This document shows positions 33,275-42,145 of a DNA stretch of 64,000 nucleotides, piece by piece. The position numbers and the translations under genes are program-made. This DNA comes from Burkholderiales bacterium. Its GTDB lineage: Bacteria; Pseudomonadota; Gammaproteobacteria; Burkholderiales; JAEUOS01. The notes beneath the pieces are model-generated. The model did not search any database. It had not been told where the DNA came from and was given only the letters and a program-made list of their open reading frames with translations. The DNA lies in contig JAEUOR010000062.1 in assembly GCA_016790635.1 (NCBI GenBank), positions 186,001 through 250,000 on the forward strand, given 5' to 3'. The stretch's first letter is position 1, and every line of letters starts with the position of its first letter.

Positions 33275-35503
33275 ATGACCGAATTCACCGACTTCGCCGG
33301 CAAGATCGGCCGCACCCGCGAGGAGTCCACCCCCTGGTGGCCCGAGCGCCGCGAGGCACGCGCGGGCAGCCCCAACATCGTCATCGTCTACATGGACGAC
33401 ATGGGCTGGTCGGACCCCGGCTGCTTCGGCTCGGAGATTTCCACGCCCAACATCGATGCGCTGGCCGCGCGCGGCGTGCGCCTGACGCATTACACGACCC
33501 ACCCGATCTGCTCGCCGGCGCGCGCAGCGCTGCTCACCGGCTGCAACGCGCACGGCGTGGGCACAGGCTGGCTGGCCAACAACCATCCGGGCTATCCGGG
33601 CTACTCGGGCGAGTTGCCGATGGATGCCGCGACGCTGCCGGAAACCCTGCGCGCCGCCGGCTACGCGACCATCATGGTCGGCAAGTGGCACAACACCCCG
33701 GCAGCCGACAACGTCCCCGGCGGCAACAAGCACAACTGGCCCGCGCAACGCGGCTTCGACACCTTCTACGGATTCATGGACGGGGAGACGCATCACTTTT
33801 TCCCGCACCGCATCATGCTGGGCAACGAGCTTCTGCCCATGGACAGCTACCCGCGTGACTACTACTCGGGCGACGACTGGATGGACCAGGGCATCCGCTT
33901 CGTCAAGGAGGTTCGCTCCAGCCATCCGACCAAGCCGTTTTTCCTGTACGTCGCCAATAACGCCATGCACGGCCCGCTGCAGACCAAACCCTCCGACATG
34001 GCCAAATACCGTGGCAAGTACGATCGCGGCTGGAACGCGGTACGTGCAGAGCGTCACAAACGCCAGATGGACATGGGCCTGGTGCCGCCGGGAACGCGCC
34101 TGCCGGACTCCGACCCGCGCGCGCCGCGCTGGGAGGCAACCGACCCGGCCAACCGGCCGCTGTATGCGCGCCACATGGAGACTTTTGCCGGAATGCTCGA
34201 CAACGCCGACCAGAACGTCGGCAAGCTCATCGCCTTCCTGCAATCGATCGGCGAACTCGACAACACCATCATCCTTTTTTCCTCCGACAACGGCGGCACC
34301 GATGCCGGGGGAGAGCACGGCATGGTGCAGAACAACCGACGCTACTCCGGGTTGCCCACCCAGAGCCTGGAACACGAACGCACCCATCTGCACGAGCTGG
34401 GCGGGCCGAAGTCGGTGTCGCTCTACCCCACGGCCTGGGGCGAGGTGTCGAACACGCCCTTTCCCTCGTTCAAGACCTATACCGGCGGCGGCGGGCGGCG
34501 CGTGTCCTTCATCGCGTCGTGGCCGGCGAAGATCAAGGATACCGGCGCGATCCGGCGCCAGTTCATGCATGTCATCGACGTCATGCCGACGCTCCTGGAG
34601 CTGGCCGGCGTGCCGCGGCTGGAACAAAGCCACAGCCTGCCGGCGCGGCCCTTCGACGGCGTGAGCTGCGCGCGGGTCCTGACCGAAAACGCGCCCTCGC
34701 CGCGCAGCGAGCAGTACTACGAGTGCTGGTCCAACCGCGCCTACTATCGCGACGGCTGGCTGGCGCGCTCGCTGCAGATCCGCGGCGATGCCATCGACAT
34801 GGACAACTGGACCCTGCACCACATCGACCGCGACTTCTCGGAGTCCATCGACCTGGCCATGCAGTTCCCGGACAAGCTGAAGGAACTGGTCGAGGCATTC
34901 GATCAGGCGGCGTGGAAGCACTTTGTCTATCCGCTGGACAACCGCACCCGTCCGGGCAAATTCGGCGACGCGCCTGCATTCCTGCGCGAACGCTCCAATC
35001 ATGCGCGGCGCTTCCTGCCCGGCCAGCAGACCGTGCACCGCAGCGACGTGATCCCGATGGTCTCCAATCGAACGTTTTCGATCACGGTACGCTTCGCGCA
35101 GCGCGCGGGCGACGCCGGCGTCCTGTGGGCACTGGGCGACATCATCGGCGGCATGGTCATGTACGTCGAGTCCGACCGCCTCAACTTCCACTACAACGGC
35201 TTTTCCGAAGCGCAGGACCTGCCGCCGGTCGAACTTCCGCCCGGTGCGCATGCCGCAACCCTCGAGTACGCGGCGCTGGGCGAGCGACGCGGGCGCGGAC
35301 GATTGCTGCTGGACGGCCAAGAGAAGGTCGGCTGGCGGGATCTGTCGCCTACGCTCATGGTCGGCATCTTCGAAGGCCTGGACATCGGCCTGGACCGCCG
35401 CGCGCCGGTGTACTGGGAACTGTACGAGCGCCACGGCGCGTATCCCTATTCCGGCGAGATCACCGACGTGAGCATCGTTCCGGGCGAACGCGCCGCGAAC
35501 TGA
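33275..35503 (+). CDS. Long arylsulfatase with C-terminal beta-rich domain
   Basis: 742 residues. NIVIVYMDDMGWSDPGCFG gives the metal Asp pair, CSPAR places Cys79 as formylglycine precursor, GKWHNTPAA (about 135-143) the catalytic Lys/His and SSDNGGTDAGGEHG (about 334-347) further ligands. As in the 766-residue enzyme at 28494, a C-terminal domain of about 150 residues (SNRTFSITVRFAQRAGD to YSGEITDVSIV) follows the catalytic core. A possible ancestral duplication links the two. An ACGGAGA ribosome site precedes the ATG. It lacks a signal peptide. Confidence 0.87.
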   Translation: MTEFTDFAGKIGRTREESTPWWPERREARAGSPNIVIVYMDDMGWSDPGCFGSEISTPNIDALAARGVRLTHYTTHPICSPARAALLTGCNAHGVGTGWLANNHPGYPGYSGELPMDAATLPETLRAAGYATIMVGKWHNTPAADNVPGGNKHNWPAQRGFDTFYGFMDGETHHFFPHRIMLGNELLPMDSYPRDYYSGDDWMDQGIRFVKEVRSSHPTKPFFLYVANNAMHGPLQTKPSDMAKYRGKYDRGWNAVRAERHKRQMDMGLVPPGTRLPDSDPRAPRWEATDPANRPLYARHMETFAGMLDNADQNVGKLIAFLQSIGELDNTIILFSSDNGGTDAGGEHGMVQNNRRYSGLPTQSLEHERTHLHELGGPKSVSLYPTAWGEVSNTPFPSFKTYTGGGGRRVSFIASWPAKIKDTGAIRRQFMHVIDVMPTLLELAGVPRLEQSHSLPARPFDGVSCARVLTENAPSPRSEQYYECWSNRAYYRDGWLARSLQIRGDAIDMDNWTLHHIDRDFSESIDLAMQFPDKLKELVEAFDQAAWKHFVYPLDNRTRPGKFGDAPAFLRERSNHARRFLPGQQTVHRSDVIPMVSNRTFSITVRFAQRAGDAGVLWALGDIIGGMVMYVESDRLNFHYNGFSEAQDLPPVELPPGAHAATLEYAALGERRGRGRLLLDGQEKVGWRDLSPTLMVGIFEGLDIGLDRRAPVYWELYERHGAYPYSGEITDVSIVPGERAAN

Positions 35504-35521
35504 CCAGCCATGGAGTCCGCC

Positions 35522-36508
35522 ATGCAAACGCCACGCCGCCGTACCCTCTTGGCCGCCGTCGGCGCCGCCGCGTCCGCGCTGCTGCCCGGCGCCGCCAGAT
35601 CGCAGTCCGCATGGCCTGGCCGCCCGATCCGTGTCATCGTGCCCTTTCCGCCCGGCATACCGCTCGACGTCATCCTGCGCACCGTCGGGCCGCGCCTGGG
35701 AACCGTGCTGGGTCAGCCCGTGGTGATCGAGAACCGCCCCGGCGCCGGCGGCAACATCGGCTTCGAGGCGGCGGCGCGTTCGCCCAACGACGGCTACACC
35801 TTGCTCGGCACGTCGAGCAACTTCGTCGCCAACCCCAGCCTCTTCGCCAAGATCAGCTACGACCCGCAGAAGGATTTCACTCCGGTCATCGGCCTGATCC
35901 GCACGCCCTCGGTGCTGGTGGTGGCGGCCGATTCGCCCATCACCTCGCTCGCCGACCTGATCGCACGCGCCAGGGCCAAGCCGGGCGGACTCGCCTTCGC
36001 CTCCGGCGGCAACGGGTCGCTGGCGCACTTCGCCGGTGAACTCTTCAAGACTGGCGCCGGCGTCGATGCCCTGCACACACCCTACAAGTCGGCGCCCGAC
36101 ATTCTCAACTCGCTGCTGTCCAAGCAGACCGACTACGCTTTCCCGGTCTTCGCCACCGCGCTCACTCACGTCAAGGCCGGCAAGTTCCGCGCGCTCGCGG
36201 TGACCTCGCAAAAGCGCATGCCGCAATTGCCGGATGTGCCCACCATGCTTGAACTGTTGAAGCCCGGCGGCTTCGACCTGGAGTCCGAGAACGGACTCGT
36301 TGCACCGGCCGGCACGCCCGCCGACATCGTCGCGCGCCTCAACGCCGAGATCGGCCGCATCCTGCGCGACCCCGCGGTCGCCGACCCGATGGTCGCCGCA
36401 GGCTACGAGATGGCAGGCGCGACCTCGGGCGAATTTGGCGCCCGCCTGGTGCGCGACCAGGCAAAGTACGCGGACATCGTCAAGCGCACCGGAATGAAGA
36501 TCGATTGA
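35522..36508 (+). CDS. Bug/TctC-family receptor (Tat-like leader)
   Basis: 328-residue Bug receptor. The leader MQTPRRRTLLAAVGAAASALLPGAARSQ carries RRRTLL, a twin-arginine-like core. Family motifs are PIRVIVPFPPGIPLDV, ENRPGAGGNIG, PNDGYTLLGTSS and KISYDPQKDFTPVI. An in-frame ATG at 35510 exists, but the GGAG at 35512-35515 is correctly spaced only for ATG 35522. The usual GG of the ligand loop (PPGG) is changed to PPGI, which may alter ligand specificity. Confidence 0.88.
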   Translation: MQTPRRRTLLAAVGAAASALLPGAARSQSAWPGRPIRVIVPFPPGIPLDVILRTVGPRLGTVLGQPVVIENRPGAGGNIGFEAAARSPNDGYTLLGTSSNFVANPSLFAKISYDPQKDFTPVIGLIRTPSVLVVAADSPITSLADLIARARAKPGGLAFASGGNGSLAHFAGELFKTGAGVDALHTPYKSAPDILNSLLSKQTDYAFPVFATALTHVKAGKFRALAVTSQKRMPQLPDVPTMLELLKPGGFDLESENGLVAPAGTPADIVARLNAEIGRILRDPAVADPMVAAGYEMAGATSGEFGARLVRDQAKYADIVKRTGMKID

Positions 36509-36531
36509 CCTTCACTTGTAGGAGGATGGCC

Positions 36532-37497
36532 ATGGCATCGAAGCTCCGCGTCCTGACCGCAATCGCGCTTGCCTGCGCCGCCGGCGCCGCACCCGCGCAG
36601 GACTACCCCAACCGCTCCATCCGCGTCATCGTCGCGCAGGCCGCCGGGGGCGCGCTCGACGTCTCCTCGCGCCTCATCACCGCGCGCATGAGCGAGACCC
36701 TCGGCCAGACGTTGGTCGTCGAGAACCGGCCCAGCGCCGGCGGCATCGCCGGCATGGAGGCGGTGGCCAAGGCGCCGCCCGACGGCTACACCCTCTTGAT
36801 GGCGGCCGCGCCCATCGCCACCAACACCGCGCTGGGCATCAAGCTGCCCTACGACCCCGAGCGCGACTTCGCGCCGATCTCCCTCGCCGTCTCGATCCCG
36901 CTGCTCTTCGTCGTGCACCCGGCCACGCCGTACAAGACCCTCTCCGATATCGTCGCGGACTCCAAGCGCCAGAGCGGCGGTGTCGCCGTGGCGATCGCCT
37001 CGATCGGCGCATTGCCGCACCTGCTCTCGGAGATGATGAAGCTCAAGACCGGCGCCAACCTGAACCTCATTTTCTACAAGGGCTCGGCACCGGCCTCGCT
37101 CGACACGCTATCGGGCACGATTCCCGTGTTCATCGATGCCTTGGGGCCGGTGCGCACCCATGTCGAGTCCGGCAAGCTGCGCGCCATCGCCCTGTCCTCG
37201 ACGGTGCGTTCGCCGCTCTTCCCGACCGTGCCCACCGTCGGCGAGCAGGGCATGCCGGATTTGACCGGCGCGGCCTTTTTCGGCCTCCTGGCGCCGGGCG
37301 GCACTGCCGTTGCGATCCAGCGGCGCCTCAACCAGGCCATCGTCAGCGCACTGGCGCATCCGGAGCTGCGCGATCGGCTCCTGAAGCAGGGCTACGAAAT
37401 CCACGCCTCGACGCCCGAGGGCTACAAGGCCTACATGAAGAACGAGATCGACCGCTGGACGCCGGTGGTGAAAGCCGCCGGCATCAAGGTCGATTGA
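36532..37497 (+). CDS. Bug/TctC-family receptor
   Basis: 321-residue Bug receptor, last gene of the rightward sulfatase unit. Leader MASKLRVLTAIALACAAGAAPAQ; motifs SIRVIVAQAAGGALDV, ENRPSAGGIAG, PPDGYTLLMAAAP and KLPYDPERDFAPIS. The N-terminal loop reads AQAAGG instead of the common PFPPGG, a ligand-loop difference. A TAGGAGG site at 36519-36525 supports ATG 36532 over 36526. Two consecutive Bug genes with different loops suggest two ligands for one sulfatase set. Confidence 0.9.
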   Translation: MASKLRVLTAIALACAAGAAPAQDYPNRSIRVIVAQAAGGALDVSSRLITARMSETLGQTLVVENRPSAGGIAGMEAVAKAPPDGYTLLMAAAPIATNTALGIKLPYDPERDFAPISLAVSIPLLFVVHPATPYKTLSDIVADSKRQSGGVAVAIASIGALPHLLSEMMKLKTGANLNLIFYKGSAPASLDTLSGTIPVFIDALGPVRTHVESGKLRAIALSSTVRSPLFPTVPTVGEQGMPDLTGAAFFGLLAPGGTAVAIQRRLNQAIVSALAHPELRDRLLKQGYEIHASTPEGYKAYMKNEIDRWTPVVKAAGIKVD

Positions 37498-37553
37498 CGG
37501 CGACCGTCACCTGTCGCCTTGAAGGGCCGCCGCATTCGCGACAGCCGGACGAT

Positions 37554-39110
37554 TCATTGATGACGGTGGCTTCTACGCATACCGGGGCGATTCAGAGTTT
37601 CCTGGTAGGCATGACGAAGCTCCTGCACACCTGCGTCGATCTGGTTGCCATGAATGGCGGAATAACCCAGGCGAAAATGCGCTTGGCTGCCGTGCCCGGA
37701 TTTGCTGAAAAAAACATCTCCCGGTTCAATCAGTACACCACGGGCAGCGCAGCGCTCGGTCAGGTGCCGGCAGTCGAGTCCGTCCGGGCCCTTGATCCAG
37801 GCACCAGAGCCGCCCTGGGAGGGCATGACGTGAAACAGCGGCAGATGCTTCGCCACAGCGCCGTCGAGCACTGCGCGCCGTTCACGGTAGGTGACGTTCA
37901 GCTTGCGAATGAACGCGTCATGGTGCCCCTGTGCGATGAACAGGCTGGCCGTGTGCAGGTTGTTGGCTGGCACATGACGCATGATCAGGCGCCGCAATGC
38001 CCGCAGTTCGCGTATCACCGCGGCCGGCGCCACGATGTAGCCGATCCGCAATCCGTGTGCCAGCGTTTTTGAAAGGCTGCCGATATAAAGGACGCGGCCG
38101 TCGGTGTCCAGGCTCTTTAACGCAGGCAACGGCCGCCCGGAGAAGTTGAGTTCACTTTCGTGGTCGTCCTCCAGCAGCACGACATCGCGCTTCCTGGCCA
38201 GGTCCAAAACCTCCTGGCGTCGCTGCAACGACATCGTGACGGTGGTCGGGCACTGGTGACTGGGCGTCACATAGACGTAGTCGCACTGACCCATGGCGCG
38301 GGAAGCGATCAGGCCGTCCGCATCGATCGGCAACGCCTTGACGTGCTCGCTGCGCAGCATGAAATTGTTGCGCGCGTCCGGATAGCCGGGATCCTCGATG
38401 CCGACGACGGTACTGCGGTCCATCAGCACATTGGCCAGGAGAAACACGGCCATCTGCGCGCCGGCCGTGACCAGAATCTCGTCGCGTCCCGCCATGATGC
38501 CGCGCGCAGGCAGCAATCGATGCTGGATCTGATCCACCAAGGCATCGAGGTCGCGGTCAATATGGTCTTGCGCCCATTTCTTGACTGCAGGCACGGAAAG
38601 TGCCTGTTGAGAACAGGCCCGCCAGTCCTTGAGTGGCACCAGGCTGGCATCAAACTGGCCGTAGATGAAGGGGTAGGCGTAGTCCTGCCAGTTGGCCGGC
38701 TTGACGATGTTTCGCTGACGCCCGAGTCGGGAAACAAGTCTTGCATCCCATGGCAGGCCGGATTTCACCACTGCGAGCGGGGCGGCCTGACTGGCGCGCC
38801 CCAGCAAGATGTCGCCATTGACGACCAACCCGCTGCGCTGGGAGGCGATCAGGAACCCCTTGTCCACCAGCACCTGCAGGGCCAGCGAGACGGTGTTGCG
38901 GGAGAGCCCGAGCGCCGCTGCCAGCGCACGGCTGGGTGGCACCTTGGCACCCGCGGGGACCTGCCCGGTCAGGATGGACTGCACCATCATCTCCCGCACG
39001 CGCCCCTGCAGCGTCGCGCTGCTGGCTGCAAATCTGGGAAAGAGCTTGACCCAGATATCGGTGATTTCCTGCTTTTGCCTCATGGCTTCCATCCTGTCCA
39101 AACGAGTCAT
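37554..39110 (-). CDS. MocR-family regulator (GntR-aminotransferase fusion), TauR-like
   Basis: About 518 residues: an N-terminal GntR winged helix (AGAKVPPSRALAAALGLSRNTVSLALQVLVDKGFL, near residues 55-90) joined to a fold-type I aminotransferase domain. The PLP Lys is in IGSLSKTLAHGLRIGY (about residue 320) and YVTPSHQCPTT precedes it. MocR proteins use PLP as sensor; TauR, the taurine-catabolism activator, belongs to this class. It is divergent from the tauABC-like genes, so control of the sulfonate island is the natural reading. ATG 39092 or 39083, near GGACAGGATGGAAG, are alternative starts. Confidence 0.83.
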   Translation of the reverse strand: MTRLDRMEAMRQKQEITDIWVKLFPRFAASSATLQGRVREMMVQSILTGQVPAGAKVPPSRALAAALGLSRNTVSLALQVLVDKGFLIASQRSGLVVNGDILLGRASQAAPLAVVKSGLPWDARLVSRLGRQRNIVKPANWQDYAYPFIYGQFDASLVPLKDWRACSQQALSVPAVKKWAQDHIDRDLDALVDQIQHRLLPARGIMAGRDEILVTAGAQMAVFLLANVLMDRSTVVGIEDPGYPDARNNFMLRSEHVKALPIDADGLIASRAMGQCDYVYVTPSHQCPTTVTMSLQRRQEVLDLARKRDVVLLEDDHESELNFSGRPLPALKSLDTDGRVLYIGSLSKTLAHGLRIGYIVAPAAVIRELRALRRLIMRHVPANNLHTASLFIAQGHHDAFIRKLNVTYRERRAVLDGAVAKHLPLFHVMPSQGGSGAWIKGPDGLDCRHLTERCAARGVLIEPGDVFFSKSGHGSQAHFRLGYSAIHGNQIDAGVQELRHAYQETLNRPGMRRSHRHQ

Positions 39111-39249
39111 TGACCGCTTGCCGGGCGGCACCGCTGGCGGCCCTCGCCTGCCGATGCTGCCCTGCACCAAATGAGGGTGATCGGCCCCTTTCCAGCATCA
39201 CTCTGGTGCATGACGCGAAGACTTGGACCCAGACTGCAGCAACTCTATT

Positions 39250-39307
39250 TTGGCACCAAACAAAAAACAATCTGGCACTATTTTCGGCAAAGGGATTTAC
39301 CTATGAT
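39250..39307 (+). promoter_or_regulatory. Putative MocR direct repeats and tauA promoter
   Basis: In an AT-rich stretch, TGGCAC occurs at 39251-39256 and again at 39273-39278 in the same orientation, 22 bp apart (two helical turns), each within a similar context (TTTTGGCACCAAA, ATCTGGCACTATT). MocR regulators typically bind direct repeats. TATGAT at 39302-39307 could be the -10 box, with no good -35, as expected for an activated promoter. A further TGCACCA/TGGTGCA pair lies at 39163 and 39204. Inference from pattern. Confidence 0.45.
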
Positions 39308-39396
39308 TGCGCCAGTTCACATGCGAGTACGCAAGTGGGCCCGATTGAACTCGCGAAGGCAATTGCAATCCTTTTCCCCAATGGAGAACGAACGTC

Positions 39397-40398
39397 ATGA
39401 AACATTTGCTTAAGGCACTTATCGCAGGTGCGGCATTCACGCTGATCCCGGTTTCTCAGGTTGCGGCTCAACCCAGGGTGGTGATCGGGCATTTTGGTGA
39501 TCCCGTTCCCTACAAGGCGCTCATCGCTGATGGCAGCCTCGACCGGGCCACCGGCTGGAAAATCGAGTGGCGGGCGTTCGCTTCCGGCGCGGAGGTCAAC
39601 GCTGCGATGGCCTCTGGCGGTATTCAGATCTCGGAAATCGGCTCTTCTCCCCTGTCCGCCGGCTTGAGTACCGGATTGCCCTATCAGATGATCGCTGCCG
39701 GCAAGGTCATTGATACCTCCGAGGCATTGGTCGCGCGAAATGGCTCCGGCATCGACAAGCCCGCCGACCTCAGAGGCAAACGCATTTCGACGCCGATCGG
39801 CTCGACGGCCCACTACTCATTGATGGGCGTATTGAGGATGAACGGCATGACTGAAAAAGACATTACCTTGTTGGGCATGTCGCCAAATGAAATCGCCGCT
39901 GCCTGGGCGCAAAACGCCATCGATGCCGCCTTCGTGTGGGTTCCGGTCCAAACCAAGTTGCGTGAAAACGGCAAGGTGATGTACACCGCGGGCGAAGTCG
40001 CGAGAGCGGCGGGTTTTCATACTTTCAACGCCTGGGTTGCGAATACCAAGTTCGCAGCTGAAAACCGCGACGGCGTGATCAAGTTCCTGCGGGCCGTATT
40101 TGAGATCAATGCGGATTACCACAAGAACAAGGCCGCATGGAATGCAGATTCACCAAAGATCAGGGCTGTTGCAGCCAATGTGGGTGTGACACCGGCTGCA
40201 GTCGTGCCAATGCTGGATGGCACGATTTACCCGGACGGTGAACTGACCATGTCCGCCAACTGGATGGGCGGCGGCGCAGCCAAGACCATCAAAGGCACCG
40301 CTGAATTCTTGCGGAGTGCTGGTCGCATCAACAAGACTGCGGACGACTACAGCCAGTTTGTCAACTCCGAGTTTGCCAGGGCCGCTGCAGGCCGGTAA
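39397..40398 (+). CDS. tauA: Taurine/sulfonate ABC transporter substrate-binding protein
   Basis: 333-residue TauA-like periplasmic receptor. Leader MKHLLKALIAGAAFTLIPVSQVAAQ; the mature part opens RVVIGHFGDPVPYKALIADG and has the TauA-typical ISEIGSSPLSAGLSTGLPYQMI, the ligand loop TPIGSTAHYSLMGVL (about residues 130-144) and AFVWVPVQTK. These match taurine rather than alkanesulfonate (SsuA) receptors. The codon use and lower GC differ from the sulfatase region. The probable ligand is a small aminosulfonate or hydroxysulfonate, given the CuyA and HpsN-like genes downstream. Confidence 0.85.
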   Translation: MKHLLKALIAGAAFTLIPVSQVAAQPRVVIGHFGDPVPYKALIADGSLDRATGWKIEWRAFASGAEVNAAMASGGIQISEIGSSPLSAGLSTGLPYQMIAAGKVIDTSEALVARNGSGIDKPADLRGKRISTPIGSTAHYSLMGVLRMNGMTEKDITLLGMSPNEIAAAWAQNAIDAAFVWVPVQTKLRENGKVMYTAGEVARAAGFHTFNAWVANTKFAAENRDGVIKFLRAVFEINADYHKNKAAWNADSPKIRAVAANVGVTPAAVVPMLDGTIYPDGELTMSANWMGGGAAKTIKGTAEFLRSAGRINKTADDYSQFVNSEFARAAAGR

Positions 40399-40416
40399 TC
40401 CTGTAGCCAGACCGCG

Positions 40417-40447
40417 AGCGCTGACCTGCGCAGGCCAGGTCAGCGCT
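40417..40447 (+). terminator. 12-bp perfect hairpin between tauA and tauB
   Basis: AGCGCTGACCTG (40417-40428) pairs perfectly with CAGGTCAGCGCT (40436-40447) across a 7-nt loop and is followed by TTTCATTG. The short T run makes it a weak or partial Rho-independent terminator. It probably acts as an attenuator or mRNA-end stabiliser that raises receptor output over ATPase and permease. Confidence 0.7.
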
Positions 40448-40472
40448 TTCATTGCTCACTCTGAGGCCATCG

Positions 40473-41267
40473 ATGACTGCTCTTGCTATTAGAAATGTGT
40501 CGGTTTTCTATCCGGTCAAGGGTAAGCCGCCTGTTCATGCGCTCCAGAACATCAACCTTGAGATTCATGAAAAAGACTTTGTGGTGGCCCTCGGTGCATC
40601 GGGCTGCGGCAAGTCGACCCTGCTCAACCTGATTGCGGGATTCATGGCGCCCAGCGAGGGCGAGATCTCCCTCAATCAAAAGGCCGTTACCGGGCCTGGA
40701 GCGGATCGCTCGGTGGTCTTTCAAAAGCACGCCCTGCTGCCGTGGATGAATGTGCTGGATAACGTCGCGTTCGGACTGAAGATCCAGGGCCACGACAAGA
40801 CAAAGCGCGAAAAGATTGCCCGTGAATTCATCAAGCTCCTGGGGCTTGAGCAGTTTGAGCAATCTGCCACCTATGAGCTGTCGGGCGGCATGCAGCAACG
40901 CGTGGGCATCGCCCGGGCGTTGACCAGCGACCCTGCCATCTTGCTGATGGACGAGCCATTGGGCGCGCTGGATGCACTGACGCGCGAGCGCGCGCAAGAG
41001 TTGATCCTGAAAGTCTGGCAAGACACCGGAAAGATGGTGTTTTTCATCACCCACAGCGTTGAAGAAGCCCTCTTCATGGGGACCAAGTTGATCGTGATGT
41101 CGCCGCGCCCCGGCCGCATTTCCCATGTATTCGACCTGCCGTTCAGCCGGCAGTATTTCGAGAGCGGCAACGCGCGCGCGATCAAGGCTTCCTCGGATTT
41201 CATCGCCCTCAGGGAAAAAATCTTGAAGATCATCTTTACCGACGAAGCAGGAGCCCACGATGACTGA
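40473..41267 (+). CDS. tauB: Taurine/sulfonate ABC transporter ATPase
   Basis: 264-residue ABC ATPase. Walker A GASGCGKSTLL (about residues 42-52), Q-loop VVFQKHALLPW, signature LSGGMQQRVGIARAL (about 137-151), Walker B ILLMDEPLGALD and switch FFITHSVEEA. The start at ATG 40473 follows TGAGG with 6-nt spacing. It energises import of the ligand bound by the TauA-like receptor and overlaps the permease gene by 8 bp. Confidence 0.88.
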   Translation: MTALAIRNVSVFYPVKGKPPVHALQNINLEIHEKDFVVALGASGCGKSTLLNLIAGFMAPSEGEISLNQKAVTGPGADRSVVFQKHALLPWMNVLDNVAFGLKIQGHDKTKREKIAREFIKLLGLEQFEQSATYELSGGMQQRVGIARALTSDPAILLMDEPLGALDALTRERAQELILKVWQDTGKMVFFITHSVEEALFMGTKLIVMSPRPGRISHVFDLPFSRQYFESGNARAIKASSDFIALREKILKIIFTDEAGAHDD

Positions 41268-42120
41268 AAGGGAAGCCAAAGGCGGCAGTGGCATGCTGGG
41301 CAGCCTGATGAAGGGCAAGCCGGCCAAACCCGGCGAGATCTATGGCGTTCCCGGCCAGGGGGAAAGCTTCAAGATCAGCGCAGTCGTGATCGTGCTGTTG
41401 ATCGCTTTCTGGGCGTTTGTCACGCATGCGGGCTATATCAAGCCGCTCTTCCTGCCTTCGCCATTGGGCGTGGTCAACGCCCTGTTCGACGTCATGAAGG
41501 AAGGCTTCACGGGCGTCGGCTTCTGGGAGCATATCTGGATCAGCACACTGCGCGTCTTTGGCGCCTTCGTGCTGGCCTGCGTGATCGGCATTCCACTCGG
41601 CATCGCCATGGGCATGAGTCCGGTCGCGCGCGGCGTCTTCGATCCGCCCATCGAGTTTTACCGTCCCATTCCGCCGCTCGCGTACCTGCCCTTGATGATT
41701 ATCTGGTTCGGTATCGACGAGTTGTCCAAGGTTCTGCTGATCTTCTCGTCGGTGCTCGCACCGATGGTCCTGGGAGCGCGCGCGGGCGTGAAGTCGGCAG
41801 CCATCGAGCAGATTCACGCAGCGTATTCGTTCGGCGCCACGCGATGGCAGGTGATTCGCATGGTGGTGTTGCCGTCAGCCATGCCCGAGATCTTCACGGC
41901 CATGCGTGTCGGCATCGGTTTTGGCTGGACCACATTGGTCGCCGCCGAAATGGTGGCCGCCACCTCGGGGCTGGGTTACATGGTCCTGTCCGCCTCCCGG
42001 TTCTTGCAGACACCGATTGTGATCATGGGCATCGTCGTCATTGCGGGGATCGCTTACGCCTTCGACCATCTGGTGCGTTTTGTCGAGCGCCGCGTGGTGC
42101 CCTGGAAGGGCCGCGGTTGA
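41260..42120 (+). CDS. tauC: Taurine/sulfonate ABC transporter permease
   Basis: 286-residue inner-membrane permease with about six transmembrane segments after a 45-residue polar N terminus. The EAA loop is AAYSFGATRWQVIRMVVLPSAMPEIF (about residues 188-213), which contacts the ATPase. The family is TauC/SsuC. It overlaps tauB by 8 bp and is followed after 25 bp by the HpsN-like dehydrogenase, linking transport to catabolism. Confidence 0.87.
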   Translation: MTEREAKGGSGMLGSLMKGKPAKPGEIYGVPGQGESFKISAVVIVLLIAFWAFVTHAGYIKPLFLPSPLGVVNALFDVMKEGFTGVGFWEHIWISTLRVFGAFVLACVIGIPLGIAMGMSPVARGVFDPPIEFYRPIPPLAYLPLMIIWFGIDELSKVLLIFSSVLAPMVLGARAGVKSAAIEQIHAAYSFGATRWQVIRMVVLPSAMPEIFTAMRVGIGFGWTTLVAAEMVAATSGLGYMVLSASRFLQTPIVIMGIVVIAGIAYAFDHLVRFVERRVVPWKGRG

Positions 42121-42145
42121 GCCGACACTCCCTTGAAAGCATTGC

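Noticed and set aside
33221..36226. A 1001-codon antisense open frame across a sulfatase and a Bug gene
   Set aside because: It has no motifs and covers two clear genes on the other strand; a GC artefact.
39251..39290. TGGCAC as a sigma-54 -24 element before tauA
   Set aside because: Neither copy is followed at the right distance by a TTGC-type -12 element.
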